Both the position numbers and the translations under genes were made by a program. A DNA stretch of 41,985 nt from FEN-987 sp964598845 (GTDB lineage: Archaea > Thermoproteota > Bathyarchaeia > 40CM-2-53-6): assembly GCA_964598845.1 (NCBI GenBank), contig CAZRDM010000018.1:1-41985 (forward strand), in the 5' to 3' direction. The notes beneath the pieces are model-generated. The model did not search any database. It was not told the origin of the DNA and saw nothing but the letters and a program-made list of their open reading frames with translations. Below are positions 32,156 to 40,681 of this stretch, piece after piece. Each line of letters starts with the position of its first letter. The first letter of the stretch is position 1.

Positions 32156-33391
32156 TCATTGCATGTGATTCACGTAGGTCTTACCTTCTTTCATCACGAG
32201 TTTGAGTCGAGTTTGGTCCTGCAGAATCGTGATGTCGTCCAAGGGGTTGCCATCCACCACGAGCAAGTCCGCCAGCTTACCTGCTTCCAAGGTGCCAACT
32301 CTGTCGCTTACGCGGCAAGCCTCCGCTGCTGTCTTGGTCGCAGCGACGATGGCCTGCATCGACGTGAATCCATAGCGGGCCATGAGTTCCAATTCGCGGG
32401 CATTCCTCCCATGCATCTTATCATCTATGGCGTCGCTGCCCATAGCGATTCTTACCCCAGCCGCCGCGGCTTTCCTGAAGCTCTTAACAACACTCTCCTC
32501 GCCGTACTTCTGAACTTTTGCCATCATTACATCATCCAGACCAATCTCCCTTCCTCTATGGATCATTTCATCTGTGGCGAAGAGACTCGTGACCAGAAAA
32601 GTGCCCGTATCGAGAAACATTCGGATTGCTTCATCATCGAGAATGTCTCCGTGCTCGACAGACCACACCCCAGCAAGGATAGCATTCTTGATCCCCTGCG
32701 TGCCACATGCATGAGCCATGACCGCTTTGCCTCGCGCCGATGCCTCGTAAACCATGACCTTCAATTCATCCAGAGTCCATTCTGTATACTCGGGAGAATC
32801 CGAAGGCGATACGAATCCTCCACTTGAGCAAACCTTGATAAAATCAAAACCCTCGCGAAGCACCCTTCGGACTGCAGCCCGCACCGCCGGCACTCCGTCA
32901 GCTATTTCCAAGTAAGTAGAGAAGGAGCCACCGCGTTCAAGCTCGATACCCGACGGATAGTGAAAGTCGAAGTGGCCGCCTGTCTGTGCAATCGCACCCG
33001 CAAGAACGAGTCTCGGGCCTTCGATCAGTCCCATCTCCACAGCTTGTCGAAATCCAACATCGTTCAGTGTCCCGGCGTCTCGGACTGTTGTAAAGCCAGA
33101 GTGTAAGGTGCGTTTCAGTATCGCGGCGGTTTCGAAGGTCTTCACAGTCTTAGTCACATACAATAGCTTCTCGATGCTCACTGTAGTCAACGACACATGA
33201 TCGTGACAGTCAATCATTCCGGGCATAACGGTCTTGTCGGCACAATCCAAAATCTCGGCATTATGGGGAATCGTAACTTTCGAAGCTGATCCAACTTCAA
33301 TTATTTTTCGGTCATCTACAAGTACTACAGCGTTCCCAGTCGGCTTACCGCCCTTGCCATCTATCAGAAGCCCAGCCTTGATCGCTTTCAT
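32156..33391 (-). CDS. metal-dependent amidohydrolase (imidazolonepropionase/Xaa-Pro dipeptidase-like)
   Basis: Amidohydrolase superfamily enzyme. The first metal pair is in VMPGMIDCHDHVSL, the bridging Lys is in FDFIKVCSSGGF, metal His residues are in VMAHACGTQGI and WSVEHGDIL, and the catalytic Asp is in RIAMGSDAIDD. The tail LGTLEAGKLADLLVVDGNPLDDI is standard. Closest in style to the COG1228 group, which includes imidazolonepropionases and Xaa-Pro/Xaa-Arg dipeptidases of this fold. Substrate not readable. ATG 33391 begins the first strand; the upstream in-frame start adds nine non-conserved residues. Neighbours (MttB-family protein, D-aminoacylase-like enzyme) suggest catabolism of modified amino acids. 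Confidence 0.86.
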   Translation of the reverse strand: MKAIKAGLLIDGKGGKPTGNAVVLVDDRKIIEVGSASKVTIPHNAEILDCADKTVMPGMIDCHDHVSLTTVSIEKLLYVTKTVKTFETAAILKRTLHSGFTTVRDAGTLNDVGFRQAVEMGLIEGPRLVLAGAIAQTGGHFDFHYPSGIELERGGSFSTYLEIADGVPAVRAAVRRVLREGFDFIKVCSSGGFVSPSDSPEYTEWTLDELKVMVYEASARGKAVMAHACGTQGIKNAILAGVWSVEHGDILDDEAIRMFLDTGTFLVTSLFATDEMIHRGREIGLDDVMMAKVQKYGEESVVKSFRKAAAAGVRIAMGSDAIDDKMHGRNARELELMARYGFTSMQAIVAATKTAAEACRVSDRVGTLEAGKLADLLVVDGNPLDDITILQDQTRLKLVMKEGKTYVNHMQ

Positions 33392-33563
33392 TGTCCACGC
33401 TTCTGACCATCCTCGCATCTTCCGCTATTAACGATTCGCTGATTGCGGGGCCACAGTTGGTGAACTTGCCTACTTGGAACTTCTGGTTTCAGTCTTGGTG
33501 TATCGATGAGCGATAGGCTTTCCACATTCTTTTTGTAGGCATTGACATGGACGAGTATTCCGT

Positions 33564-35021
33564 TCAGGTCACTCTTCTCTCGATGTACTTTACGTACTTC
33601 TCCAAACTTTCCCCTAGATCCTTGCTAAGAGTGGGCGGTTGGTGCGTTTCGACTATTCTCTTAACTTCTTCTGTCGCTCTTTCTCTGAGCTCTCTCGAGC
33701 CGCCTCTTCGCCAGCTATCGTAAGGTCGAGTGTCAAAGAGGCTTGGAATGAAATGCTCCTTCGCGTAATAGTCTCTGGTGTGCTCACTTGCTAGGAAGTG
33801 ACCACCAGGGCCCACAGTATCAATCAATTCCACAGCAAGGGTTTCATCCGAAATTTCAACGCCTCCAACCATACGCTCAATCATTCCAAGCAGCTCATGA
33901 TCCGTGAGAATCTTCTCATAGCATACAGAGTTCGAAAAGTCGACAGCCCCGAGAGCGTACGTGATGTAGTTGAAGCCCGCGCAAGCCGCGAGTGTCAGAT
34001 TGAAAGCTGCTTCATAACCAGCCTGAATGTCCAGCGCCTTAGAATCCGTATTTCCAGCTGCACCACGGCATGGTAGATTGTATAATTTTGAGAGTTGCGC
34101 AAAGCCCACGTGGGTCATGCCAAGCTCTGGTGAACCAAGCCTTGTCACACAATTCTTCATGTCCATCACTGTTGAGACGGCGCCATACAAGGTCGGCGTT
34201 CCGGGGCTTAGAAGCTGCATCAGGGTGATCATCGAAAGGACCTCAGCGTTATGCTGTACCATCATTCCGGCAAGAGTCACTGGCCCCGTGGCTCCGGCCA
34301 TGATCTCTGGCGACGGGGTCACTATTTGCCTCAGTCTAACGTATTCCATCATTCCTTCTATCATTGGTCTGTCCCACTGCAGTGGGCTGGTCGGGTTGAT
34401 CATGCAAAGGAGCATTGGCTTATGCATCAGTTCATCTTCATCGGAGACTATGGACATCATGTTAAGACAGTCCTTAGCTACCGTTGTTCCTCTAGCTCTG
34501 CCTCTGATGCACTTGTCTGTGTTCTTGAGCTGGGTTAAGATCGCGTAGGCATGAGCTACTTCCCTAGGGACATCACTAATCTCTACGGCGCCATAACCAT
34601 CATCGACCCTACTGAGATGATCCATCAGCCTTACGATGTTTTCAAAGTCCTTGAGCGTTGCGTATCTCCTGCGATAAGTCCCCAGGTCGTAGACGAAAGT
34701 TGGAGTCCCAACTGGGCCGAAATGTATCCTATCTTCCTCAAATCTCACGCTCTCTCTGGCGTCCCGCGCATGCCACGTGAATCTGCTTGGGGCTTTCCTC
34801 ACGGCGTCCTCAACCAAGTGGCGTGGCAAAAACGCCCTTTGGCTCCTACAGTCTACATGGGCGCCGGCATCCTCGAGAACTTTCAGAGCTTCAGGATGCT
34901 TGAAGACCGCACCCGTTCTCTCCAAGAGTTGCAGAGTGGCGTCGTGTATGAGTTCGAGTTGCCTTTTTCCGAAGAACGTCAATCTGGGAACGCGGAGTTT
35001 CATCATGACGGTTGTGCTCAT
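33564..35021 (-). CDS. MttB-family methyltransferase without pyrrolysine
   Basis: Matches the trimethylamine methyltransferase (MttB/COG5598) superfamily along its length of 485 residues: LELIHDATLQLLERTGAVFKHPEAL near the N-terminus, GGTP-like FGPVGTPTFVYDLGTY, SPLQWDRPMIEGMMEY, AGATGPVTLAGMMVQHNAEVL, the GTPTLYGAVSTVMDMK region, and NTDSKALDIQAGYEAAFNLTLAACAG. The frame is continuous, so no in-frame amber codon is used: it belongs to the non-pyrrolysine branch, some members of which demethylate quaternary amines such as glycine betaine to a corrinoid protein. No corrinoid protein or corrinoid reductase gene is in the window. ATG at 35021. Confidence 0.87.
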   Translation of the reverse strand: MSTTVMMKLRVPRLTFFGKRQLELIHDATLQLLERTGAVFKHPEALKVLEDAGAHVDCRSQRAFLPRHLVEDAVRKAPSRFTWHARDARESVRFEEDRIHFGPVGTPTFVYDLGTYRRRYATLKDFENIVRLMDHLSRVDDGYGAVEISDVPREVAHAYAILTQLKNTDKCIRGRARGTTVAKDCLNMMSIVSDEDELMHKPMLLCMINPTSPLQWDRPMIEGMMEYVRLRQIVTPSPEIMAGATGPVTLAGMMVQHNAEVLSMITLMQLLSPGTPTLYGAVSTVMDMKNCVTRLGSPELGMTHVGFAQLSKLYNLPCRGAAGNTDSKALDIQAGYEAAFNLTLAACAGFNYITYALGAVDFSNSVCYEKILTDHELLGMIERMVGGVEISDETLAVELIDTVGPGGHFLASEHTRDYYAKEHFIPSLFDTRPYDSWRRGGSRELRERATEEVKRIVETHQPPTLSKDLGESLEKYVKYIERRVT

Positions 35022-35048
35022 TGGACAGGTGAAGGCGAGGGGACTTAA

Positions 35049-35276
35049 GCGTTCCCGGTTTCTACGACGAGCTTCTGCGTCACCTTTCGTTTTCCCGCTG
35101 GACTTGCAGACATCACCTACGAGGTCAAAGAAGACCGGATCAAGGTAGAGGTCGACGCCTCACGTCTCCAAGCGGACAAGTATCTACTCGCTAATGAATT
35201 GGATGGACGGGAAAACGGAAAAACGTTGCCTATCGATGAGGTGCTGCAGATAGTGAGAAGGTATGGAAGATTGTGA
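35049..35276 (+). pseudogene. startless open frame, probable gene remnant
   Basis: An open frame of 75 codons directly follows a TAA. Its C-terminal part reads like real protein (ADITYEVKEDRIKVEVDAS, then KYLLANELDGRENGKT and LPIDEVLQIVRRYGRL). No ATG or GTG start occurs before the conserved-looking part; the first internal starts leave fewer than 25 residues. It is squeezed between the mttB-family start and a decayed S9 peptidase, so I read it as the tail of a broken gene. Family unknown. A true small gene with a non-canonical start is the alternative. Confidence 0.4.
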
Positions 35277-35307
35277 GCGTGTGCTCCTCCGTTTCAGGTG
35301 GGGGTTT

Positions 35308-35713
35308 CTATGCCGGCTGCAAATGTTTCTCTAGGAATGCAGCCCTCTTTTTCAAGGCATTAACCTTGTTCTCGATCTTCCTGTAACCATGACCCTCATC
35401 CTCGTATGCCACGAAACCCACCGCCTTACCAAGCTTGTGAAGAGCTTCCAAGGCCTGCAGTGACTCGGAAATCGGGCAACGAGGATCCAGGCTCCAGCGA
35501 TCAATTGCACTGGGGCTCCAATTTCATCCATGAAGAAGAATGGGGAAGCCTCGCGGAACCTCTCCGGGTTCTCTGCGGGGTCTCCCATGTTCTGGCGGTC
35601 CCAATACCGGAGATCCTCTCGTTCATTCTCAAACTCTGTGAACCAGTTCAGGAAAGGAAGACTCTGAATCTGGCCGGTATTTTCCCGTTCACTTTGCCTA
35701 ACAACCCTAACGA
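35308..35713 (-). pseudogene. remnant of S9-family (prolyl oligopeptidase-type) peptidase, frameshifted
   Basis: The minus strand preserves the C-terminal end of an alpha/beta-hydrolase peptidase. One frame reads SLPFLNWFTEFENEREDLRY, then MGDPAENPERFREASPFFF and MDEIGAPVQLIAGA. After a frame change near 35490 it continues DPRCPISESLQALEAL, then VGFVAYEDEGHGYRKIENK to a TAG at 35308. The acid residue (DPRCP) and catalytic His (DEGHG) of the triad are retained, but the nucleophile Ser region and all N-terminal parts are missing and stops precede it. This is a decayed gene, unless the frameshift and upstream loss are assembly errors. Confidence 0.75.
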
Positions 35714-35753
35714 CGAATCGTCCTCAGAGCGGAATGAGAGAACATGTTCTTCG

Positions 35754-37415
35754 TTACAGATACTCACGCTTGTCCAAGCATCTTCCCGATAGTCTTCCTG
35801 TGAACTCATTTTCTTCGACAGCTATCTTGCCATTTACAATCACATGCCTTACTCCTTGCGCGTAATCTGGCGGATAATTCTCAAACGGGTAATTATGTGG
35901 CCAGAGGTTCGTTGCGTTGTCTCTCATTTTTTCCAGATCGAAGACGACTATGTCGGCAATCATTCCTGGTCGGAGCAAACCCCTGTCAAGTAGCCCGAAT
36001 CTTTGTGCTGGAAAGGATGTACATTTTCTTATTGCTTCCTGAAGAGACAAGACATTCTTCTCCCTGACCCATCTGCGCAGGATATTCGCGTACTCGCCAT
36101 ATGAGCACATTCCAAGGGGGACGCACAGACGCTTCTGGTCAAGCTCCTTGGACGTGGCGGATCCATCGCTGCAGAACATGAACAATGGATGCTTGGAAAT
36201 AGCTTGTAACTCTGATTCATCCATATAATCGGTTATTAGCGCCTCATTCCCGCGTTCCTCGACGAAGAGATCAAAGTAGGCTTCCCACGGATCAACATTC
36301 CTAGCGTTGGCCATTTCCTTGATACTCTTTCCAATAAGAGCTCTGTTCCTTGGTGCATGAAAAACTACTATCCTTTCAAAGGCTTGGTGCTTGAGCGGTC
36401 CGGCCGGCCCTTGTCTTGGAAACGGGTCCGTTATCATTTCATTTCTTATTTGTTTCCGTTTCTCAGGGTTGGCCAGAATTCTGAGTTTCTCCTCATCGCT
36501 CTTATCCACGAGCCACTGCGGAAGAGTGTCGCCTCCGACACTTGTTTCAAGATAAGTGTGCGTGTCGTTGTCAAAAGTCACATCTATCCATTCTTCTCTA
36601 GCCTTCTCCATTAGAGGCAGCGTCTCCTTAGATTTACCCCATCCTCCATATTTTGGACCGTTATGTGATATCTCGACAGGCACCCCCGCCCTACGCCCGA
36701 TCTCGATTGCTTCTGCATCTGCTTCTACAATCGTTTCCCTTTCGCCTCTAACATGCGATGTGTATATTCCTCCGTGTTCTGCAACGACTCTTGCAAGCGT
36801 CACCAGCTCATCCGTCTTCGCCCAGCACCCGGGCAGATAGACCAGCCCACTTGACATTCCAAAGGCTCCATCTCTCATCGCCTCTCTAACGAGGCTCTTC
36901 ATTTCTTCCATCTCATCGTTGGTTGGTGTCCGATTCTCAGTTCCGATAACACAGGATCTGACGCTTCCATGTCCAACCAACGGAACGAGATTCACAGGAA
37001 GACCTTGTCTATTCACTTTCTCTCTGTAGTTCGAGAGAGTAGACCAGTCCATGGAAACTGTAGAGGAATCGATAAAGAGGCTCGCATATGTCGAGCGCCA
37101 TATCTCAGCGCCTTTGCCCATAATGGGATAGGCTGATGTCCCACAGTTGCCTACGACTTCGGTCGTAATGCCTTGTCGAACCATGCTATCGGCCTTAGGG
37201 TGAACTATGTATACATGATCGGAGTGAGAGTGCGCATCGATGAATCCGGGAGTTACATAGGAACCAGTGGCATCGATCACTTTATCCGCGTTGTCTTTGC
37301 TGATGCTGCCGATCCTCACTATTTTGTTTTCTAGTACGCCAACGTCAGCCCTGAACCAAGGATTTCCAGCACCGTCAATCAGAAATCCATTCAAGATCGC
37401 TATGTCTAGTCTCAT
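35754..37415 (-). CDS. N-acyl-D-amino-acid deacylase / D-aminoacylase-like amidohydrolase
   Basis: Amidohydrolase of the D-aminoacylase group. First metal site is in VTPGFIDAHSHSDH. TEVVGNCGTSAYP contains the Cys typical of this group, and the middle has MSSGLVYLPGCWAKTDEL, then YTSHVRGERETI and PVEISHNGPKYGGWG. The catalytic Asp is in FMFCSDGSA, followed by the C-terminal GLLRPGMIADIVVFD. Members deacylate N-acyl-D-amino acids or hydrolyse related dihydropyrimidine-like or N-carbamoyl substrates. No signal peptide from ATG 37415, so cytoplasmic. It ends close to an S9 peptidase remnant and is near an aminotransferase; together they suggest use of D- or modified amino acids. Confidence 0.85.
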   Translation of the reverse strand: MRLDIAILNGFLIDGAGNPWFRADVGVLENKIVRIGSISKDNADKVIDATGSYVTPGFIDAHSHSDHVYIVHPKADSMVRQGITTEVVGNCGTSAYPIMGKGAEIWRSTYASLFIDSSTVSMDWSTLSNYREKVNRQGLPVNLVPLVGHGSVRSCVIGTENRTPTNDEMEEMKSLVREAMRDGAFGMSSGLVYLPGCWAKTDELVTLARVVAEHGGIYTSHVRGERETIVEADAEAIEIGRRAGVPVEISHNGPKYGGWGKSKETLPLMEKAREEWIDVTFDNDTHTYLETSVGGDTLPQWLVDKSDEEKLRILANPEKRKQIRNEMITDPFPRQGPAGPLKHQAFERIVVFHAPRNRALIGKSIKEMANARNVDPWEAYFDLFVEERGNEALITDYMDESELQAISKHPLFMFCSDGSATSKELDQKRLCVPLGMCSYGEYANILRRWVREKNVLSLQEAIRKCTSFPAQRFGLLDRGLLRPGMIADIVVFDLEKMRDNATNLWPHNYPFENYPPDYAQGVRHVIVNGKIAVEENEFTGRLSGRCLDKREYL

Positions 37416-37621
37416 GCTACACGATAGTTGAATGATCACTAGCTTCTTGATAACTCAATCATTTTTTCCTGTCGATAATGTAAAGAAGACTACGTATGGG
37501 TACATACCACACCGGTCGCGGATGTAGAGAAGCTGAGAGTGAAAGGCAGGGACGCGAAGGCAACAACTCGCTACGTCACTACAGGGCAACGAAGTTGAAG
37601 TAGCCCAGTGAAGGCGGGGAA

Positions 37622-38938
37622 TCAAATTGCTTTAAAGGCTTCTGTTGCCGCGGAGATCGCTTTCTCGACATCCTCTTCGGTGTGTGCCGTCGAAACGAAA
37701 TGGCGCTCGAACAGATCTGGGTGAAAGTAGATGCCTCTCTTGAGCAACTCTTTCTGAAATCTCTTAGACTTCTCCGAATCACACTTAGGCGGTAGTGCCT
37801 CTCGCACGTTTCTGATCTTCTTGAGTTTAGTGAAGTATACTTGCAACATAGGCCCAATGCCTTGAACGATAGCCTGAATCCTTGTCTTCTCGATCGCCTC
37901 TTGAATCCCTTCAAGGAACTTCTTACCGAGCTTGGCTATATGTTGAATGCCCCCTGCCTCCAGCTCTGCTATGCTTGCATAAGCGGCTGCTACGCACAGT
38001 GGATTTTCATTGTATGTGCCCATGTGAGTTATTGCTCCTGGCCTGATCATTTCCATTATCTCCTTTTTTCCGGTGATGGCACCTATTGGAAAACCAGCGC
38101 CGATAGCTTTCGCGAAAGTAGCCAAGTCAGCTTTTACGTGGTAGTACTCCTGACCGCCACCTAGAGCCAGCCTAAACCCTGTTATTACCTCATCCATGAT
38201 CATCACTATGTCGTGCGCTTCCGTTAGCTCTCTAACCCCCTTTAGATAGCCTTCTTCAGGTGGCACTACGCCATAGTTCATCGAAATTGGCTCAGTAATT
38301 ACCGCGGCAATTTCGTTTGCCCTTCTCTCGATCGTTTTTTCAAGTAAGCCGAGATCATTCCAGGGTATCACTATCGTGTTCTCTAGGGTCTCCTCGGGTA
38401 TTCCCAAGGACTCCGGGACCCTCACCGGAGCCAACTCACTGCCCGCAACTTGGTGAATGCTCACCAGCGCATAGTCGTGCACTCCGTGGTAACCTCCTTC
38501 AAACTTCACTATCTTGTCCTTGCCAGTGTAGCCCCTTGCAATTCTAATGGCGTGCATCGTAGCTTCGGTTCCCGAGTTTGAGAATCTTACAAAGTCAGCA
38601 TTTGGAACAACCTGCTTGATCTTCTCAGCTGCTCTTACTCCTAGTTCTGTTGGCTGTCCACACATCGTTCCCTTCTCCATCTGCCCTTTGACGGCGTCAA
38701 GGATCTTGCGCGGGCAATGGCCGTGGATCAAAGGTCCGTACGCAAGCACGAAGTCTATGTACTCGTTTCCGTCAGCGTCCCAGAAACGAGAGCCTTTTCC
38801 GTGATCGAAAGATATTGGATAAGGGTCGAATATCGGGTAAGCCCTAGCACTGGAAGAGGCTCCAACAGGTATGACCCTGCAAGCTCTCTCGTAAAGTTCC
38901 TTTGACCTTTCAGTCTTCATACCTTCCCAAGCAGCCAT
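37622..38938 (-). CDS. class III aminotransferase, glutamate-1-semialdehyde aminomutase-like
   Basis: PLP enzyme with the fold-type I class III pattern. Numbered from the GTG at 38947, SNSGTEATMHAIRIARG binds cofactor phosphate (123-139), GGYHGVHD follows, MIMDEVITGFR holds the PLP Asp (251-259), and FAKAIGAGFPIGAI holds the Schiff-base Lys280. Overall closest to HemL-type glutamate-1-semialdehyde 2,1-aminomutases. No heme genes are nearby, and the neighbours are amino-acid-derivative enzymes, so this may be a HemL paralogue acting on another omega- or beta-amino substrate. Start choice is open: GTG 38947, ATG 38938 or ATG 38920, the last preceded by GGAAGG. Confidence 0.85.
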   Translation of the reverse strand: MAAWEGMKTERSKELYERACRVIPVGASSSARAYPIFDPYPISFDHGKGSRFWDADGNEYIDFVLAYGPLIHGHCPRKILDAVKGQMEKGTMCGQPTELGVRAAEKIKQVVPNADFVRFSNSGTEATMHAIRIARGYTGKDKIVKFEGGYHGVHDYALVSIHQVAGSELAPVRVPESLGIPEETLENTIVIPWNDLGLLEKTIERRANEIAAVITEPISMNYGVVPPEEGYLKGVRELTEAHDIVMIMDEVITGFRLALGGGQEYYHVKADLATFAKAIGAGFPIGAITGKKEIMEMIRPGAITHMGTYNENPLCVAAAYASIAELEAGGIQHIAKLGKKFLEGIQEAIEKTRIQAIVQGIGPMLQVYFTKLKKIRNVREALPPKCDSEKSKRFQKELLKRGIYFHPDLFERHFVSTAHTEEDVEKAISAATEAFKAI

Positions 38939-39090
38939 CTCAATCACTCTTCGAGATCGTTCTGTAGATTGCCGGACTTGGTTTAACGATTGTGATGCTC
39001 AGAGCTGTGTGCCTTGGTCTCCGCATATCCAGTCATTCATAGTGATCTCGCAAAATCGCTTTGAGATCTTCTATAGGCCCCAAGATTCTT

Positions 39091-39327
39091 CTAGGGAGAA
39101 TGCAAATTTCCATCAGAACGGCAAGAGGGTTTGCTGGTTAATCCCCCGCACATGATCTCCACGTTCACAGTCTTGTCCGGCTGATCGAACGCGTAGCCAA
39201 CAAGAGGGATTCTTCAACTTCGCTGACGCACATCGACAACCATAACCGCGTCGACATCATCAGCCTGAAGAAGATCCAGAGATATCGCACGTCCCACAAG
39301 ACCGTAGCCTAGAACAAGGCCTTTCAT
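39091..39327 (-). pseudogene. remnant of a saccharopine-dehydrogenase-like gene
   Basis: From an ATG at 39327 the minus strand encodes a Rossmann start (MKGLVLGYGLVGRAISLDLL, GxGxxG), then VDAVMVVDV and an in-frame TGA at 39214-39216. Beyond the stop the same frame continues with VNVEIMCGGLTSKPS, which resembles the internal V-x-CGG-x-P segment of saccharopine-dehydrogenase-like enzymes, before another stop at 39091. The distance between the two blocks is far too short for an intact enzyme, so most of the gene is deleted. It lies directly downstream of an intact paralogue and may be a decayed duplicate. Confidence 0.55.
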
Positions 39328-39348
39328 GAAGCATTCACCGTTATTCTT

Positions 39349-40494
39349 CTACTCCGCCTTCTCCGTTCGATGGGACACCTTGATTTCTCTCTTGGATAAC
39401 TCACGAATGAATTCGCTCGGGTTGAATGCGGCCTCTGGAGCAATCACACCTGTTGCGTTGACCTGTCCCTTAGCGAGCATCTGGGTTCCTATGGAGAGGG
39501 GATATCCTACATTCCTTGCGTATGCGGACTTTCCTCCCCATTTGTCCATTCGAGGGTGAGATGTCCTGAAAGAGTGCTTGATCTTCTTGCGTTTACTAGA
39601 TCCGATGACTTCGACAATTAATCCGTAAGCCCATATCGATGTCTCCTTTGCCTCGGGGCATTTCATCATGTAGTCGTGCATCCAATCGTAAGGGACGACG
39701 CTCTGGCCTTTCACTTCCACGGGTTCCTTGCGATAGAATCCGAAGGTATTCATGAATCTAAGGAACCTCATCGTCTCTGATGGCCATGTGCCACGAACTT
39801 CCACTTTCCTGAGGCTTGGGAGAAATCTGGGAAGTGTTATCGTCTCGGGATGTGGGACATAGTACACGTTCTGAGTGCCAATTGGCTTTGCAAACTCGAC
39901 GACCCTTTCTCCGCTGAAAGGAGGCACCTTGATGAATTGCCCGTCCGCATAGTATACCCGGTCCTCAGTCCTCGGGTCGAACTCCCAAAGCGTTGTATGA
40001 AGCAATCCTGGAGCTGGAGCAGTGCATCGAAAAGCTGCCCATGCGATCTGAATCTCACTGACCTTGTCGAGCATGTCTGCTCCGCGTCTGGCTAGTATGT
40101 TTGTTATACCAGGTGTGGCACCGCATCCCAGAACGAACTTGACGCCTGCTGACTTTGCTTCGGAGTCCAGTTCAAGCTGTTCGCGTGTAGCTGAAACATC
40201 GATACCGTTCACGCCCGCCTCTATGCAGGCTTTAGTCACAGCCAAATCATACTTGAAAGGCAAGGCATTTGTTACAACATCGAAACCTCTCACACTTTCT
40301 AGCAATTGAGTCTCTTTTGTTACATCCACCACTTTCATGGTAAGTCTGGGATCGTTCAGACGCGAAACGAGTTTCTGCGCTTTCTGGACATCGATGTCTC
40401 CGATCACTATCTCAGAGAAATCGCTTGTTCTCACCAAATCCTCCACGGCTGTTTCGCCGATGAACCCAGCGCCACCTAAGACAAGTACTCGCAT
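39349..40494 (-). CDS. saccharopine dehydrogenase-like oxidoreductase
   Basis: NAD(P)-dependent enzyme of the saccharopine dehydrogenase/homospermidine synthase-like group. The N-terminal Rossmann motif is MRVLVLGGAGFIGETAVEDL (GxGxxG-type GGAGFIG), followed by IVIGDIDVQKAQ, DVVTNALPFKYDLAVTKACIEAGV and the catalytic-domain entry FVLGCGATPGITNILARRGAD. The C-terminal ends with GYPLSIGTQMLAKGQVNATGVIAPEAAFNPSEFIREL, closely similar in plan to the divergent paralogue at 40682. It likely forms or splits a secondary amine between an amino acid and an oxo-acid or aldehyde; substrate unknown. ATG 40494; length 381. Confidence 0.84.
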   Translation of the reverse strand: MRVLVLGGAGFIGETAVEDLVRTSDFSEIVIGDIDVQKAQKLVSRLNDPRLTMKVVDVTKETQLLESVRGFDVVTNALPFKYDLAVTKACIEAGVNGIDVSATREQLELDSEAKSAGVKFVLGCGATPGITNILARRGADMLDKVSEIQIAWAAFRCTAPAPGLLHTTLWEFDPRTEDRVYYADGQFIKVPPFSGERVVEFAKPIGTQNVYYVPHPETITLPRFLPSLRKVEVRGTWPSETMRFLRFMNTFGFYRKEPVEVKGQSVVPYDWMHDYMMKCPEAKETSIWAYGLIVEVIGSSKRKKIKHSFRTSHPRMDKWGGKSAYARNVGYPLSIGTQMLAKGQVNATGVIAPEAAFNPSEFIRELSKREIKVSHRTEKAE

Positions 40495-40681
40495 GTGTAA
40501 CTTCCTCTCATGAAAGCTACGTTACGCTTTCTTTACGGTTTCGAAGGAATAGGCGGATGAACAAATGTACTATCCTTACAGTAATTACGGATTTCGCAAT
40601 CGGAGAGGTCTTTTTTGAACGCGTACGTCACTCTTGAAGCAAAGCATTTTACGGAATTCGACACGTTCGAGCAAACGTTCG

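Noticed and set aside
33564..35021. Pyrrolysine-containing MttB
   Set aside because: The frame has full family length with no in-frame amber codon.
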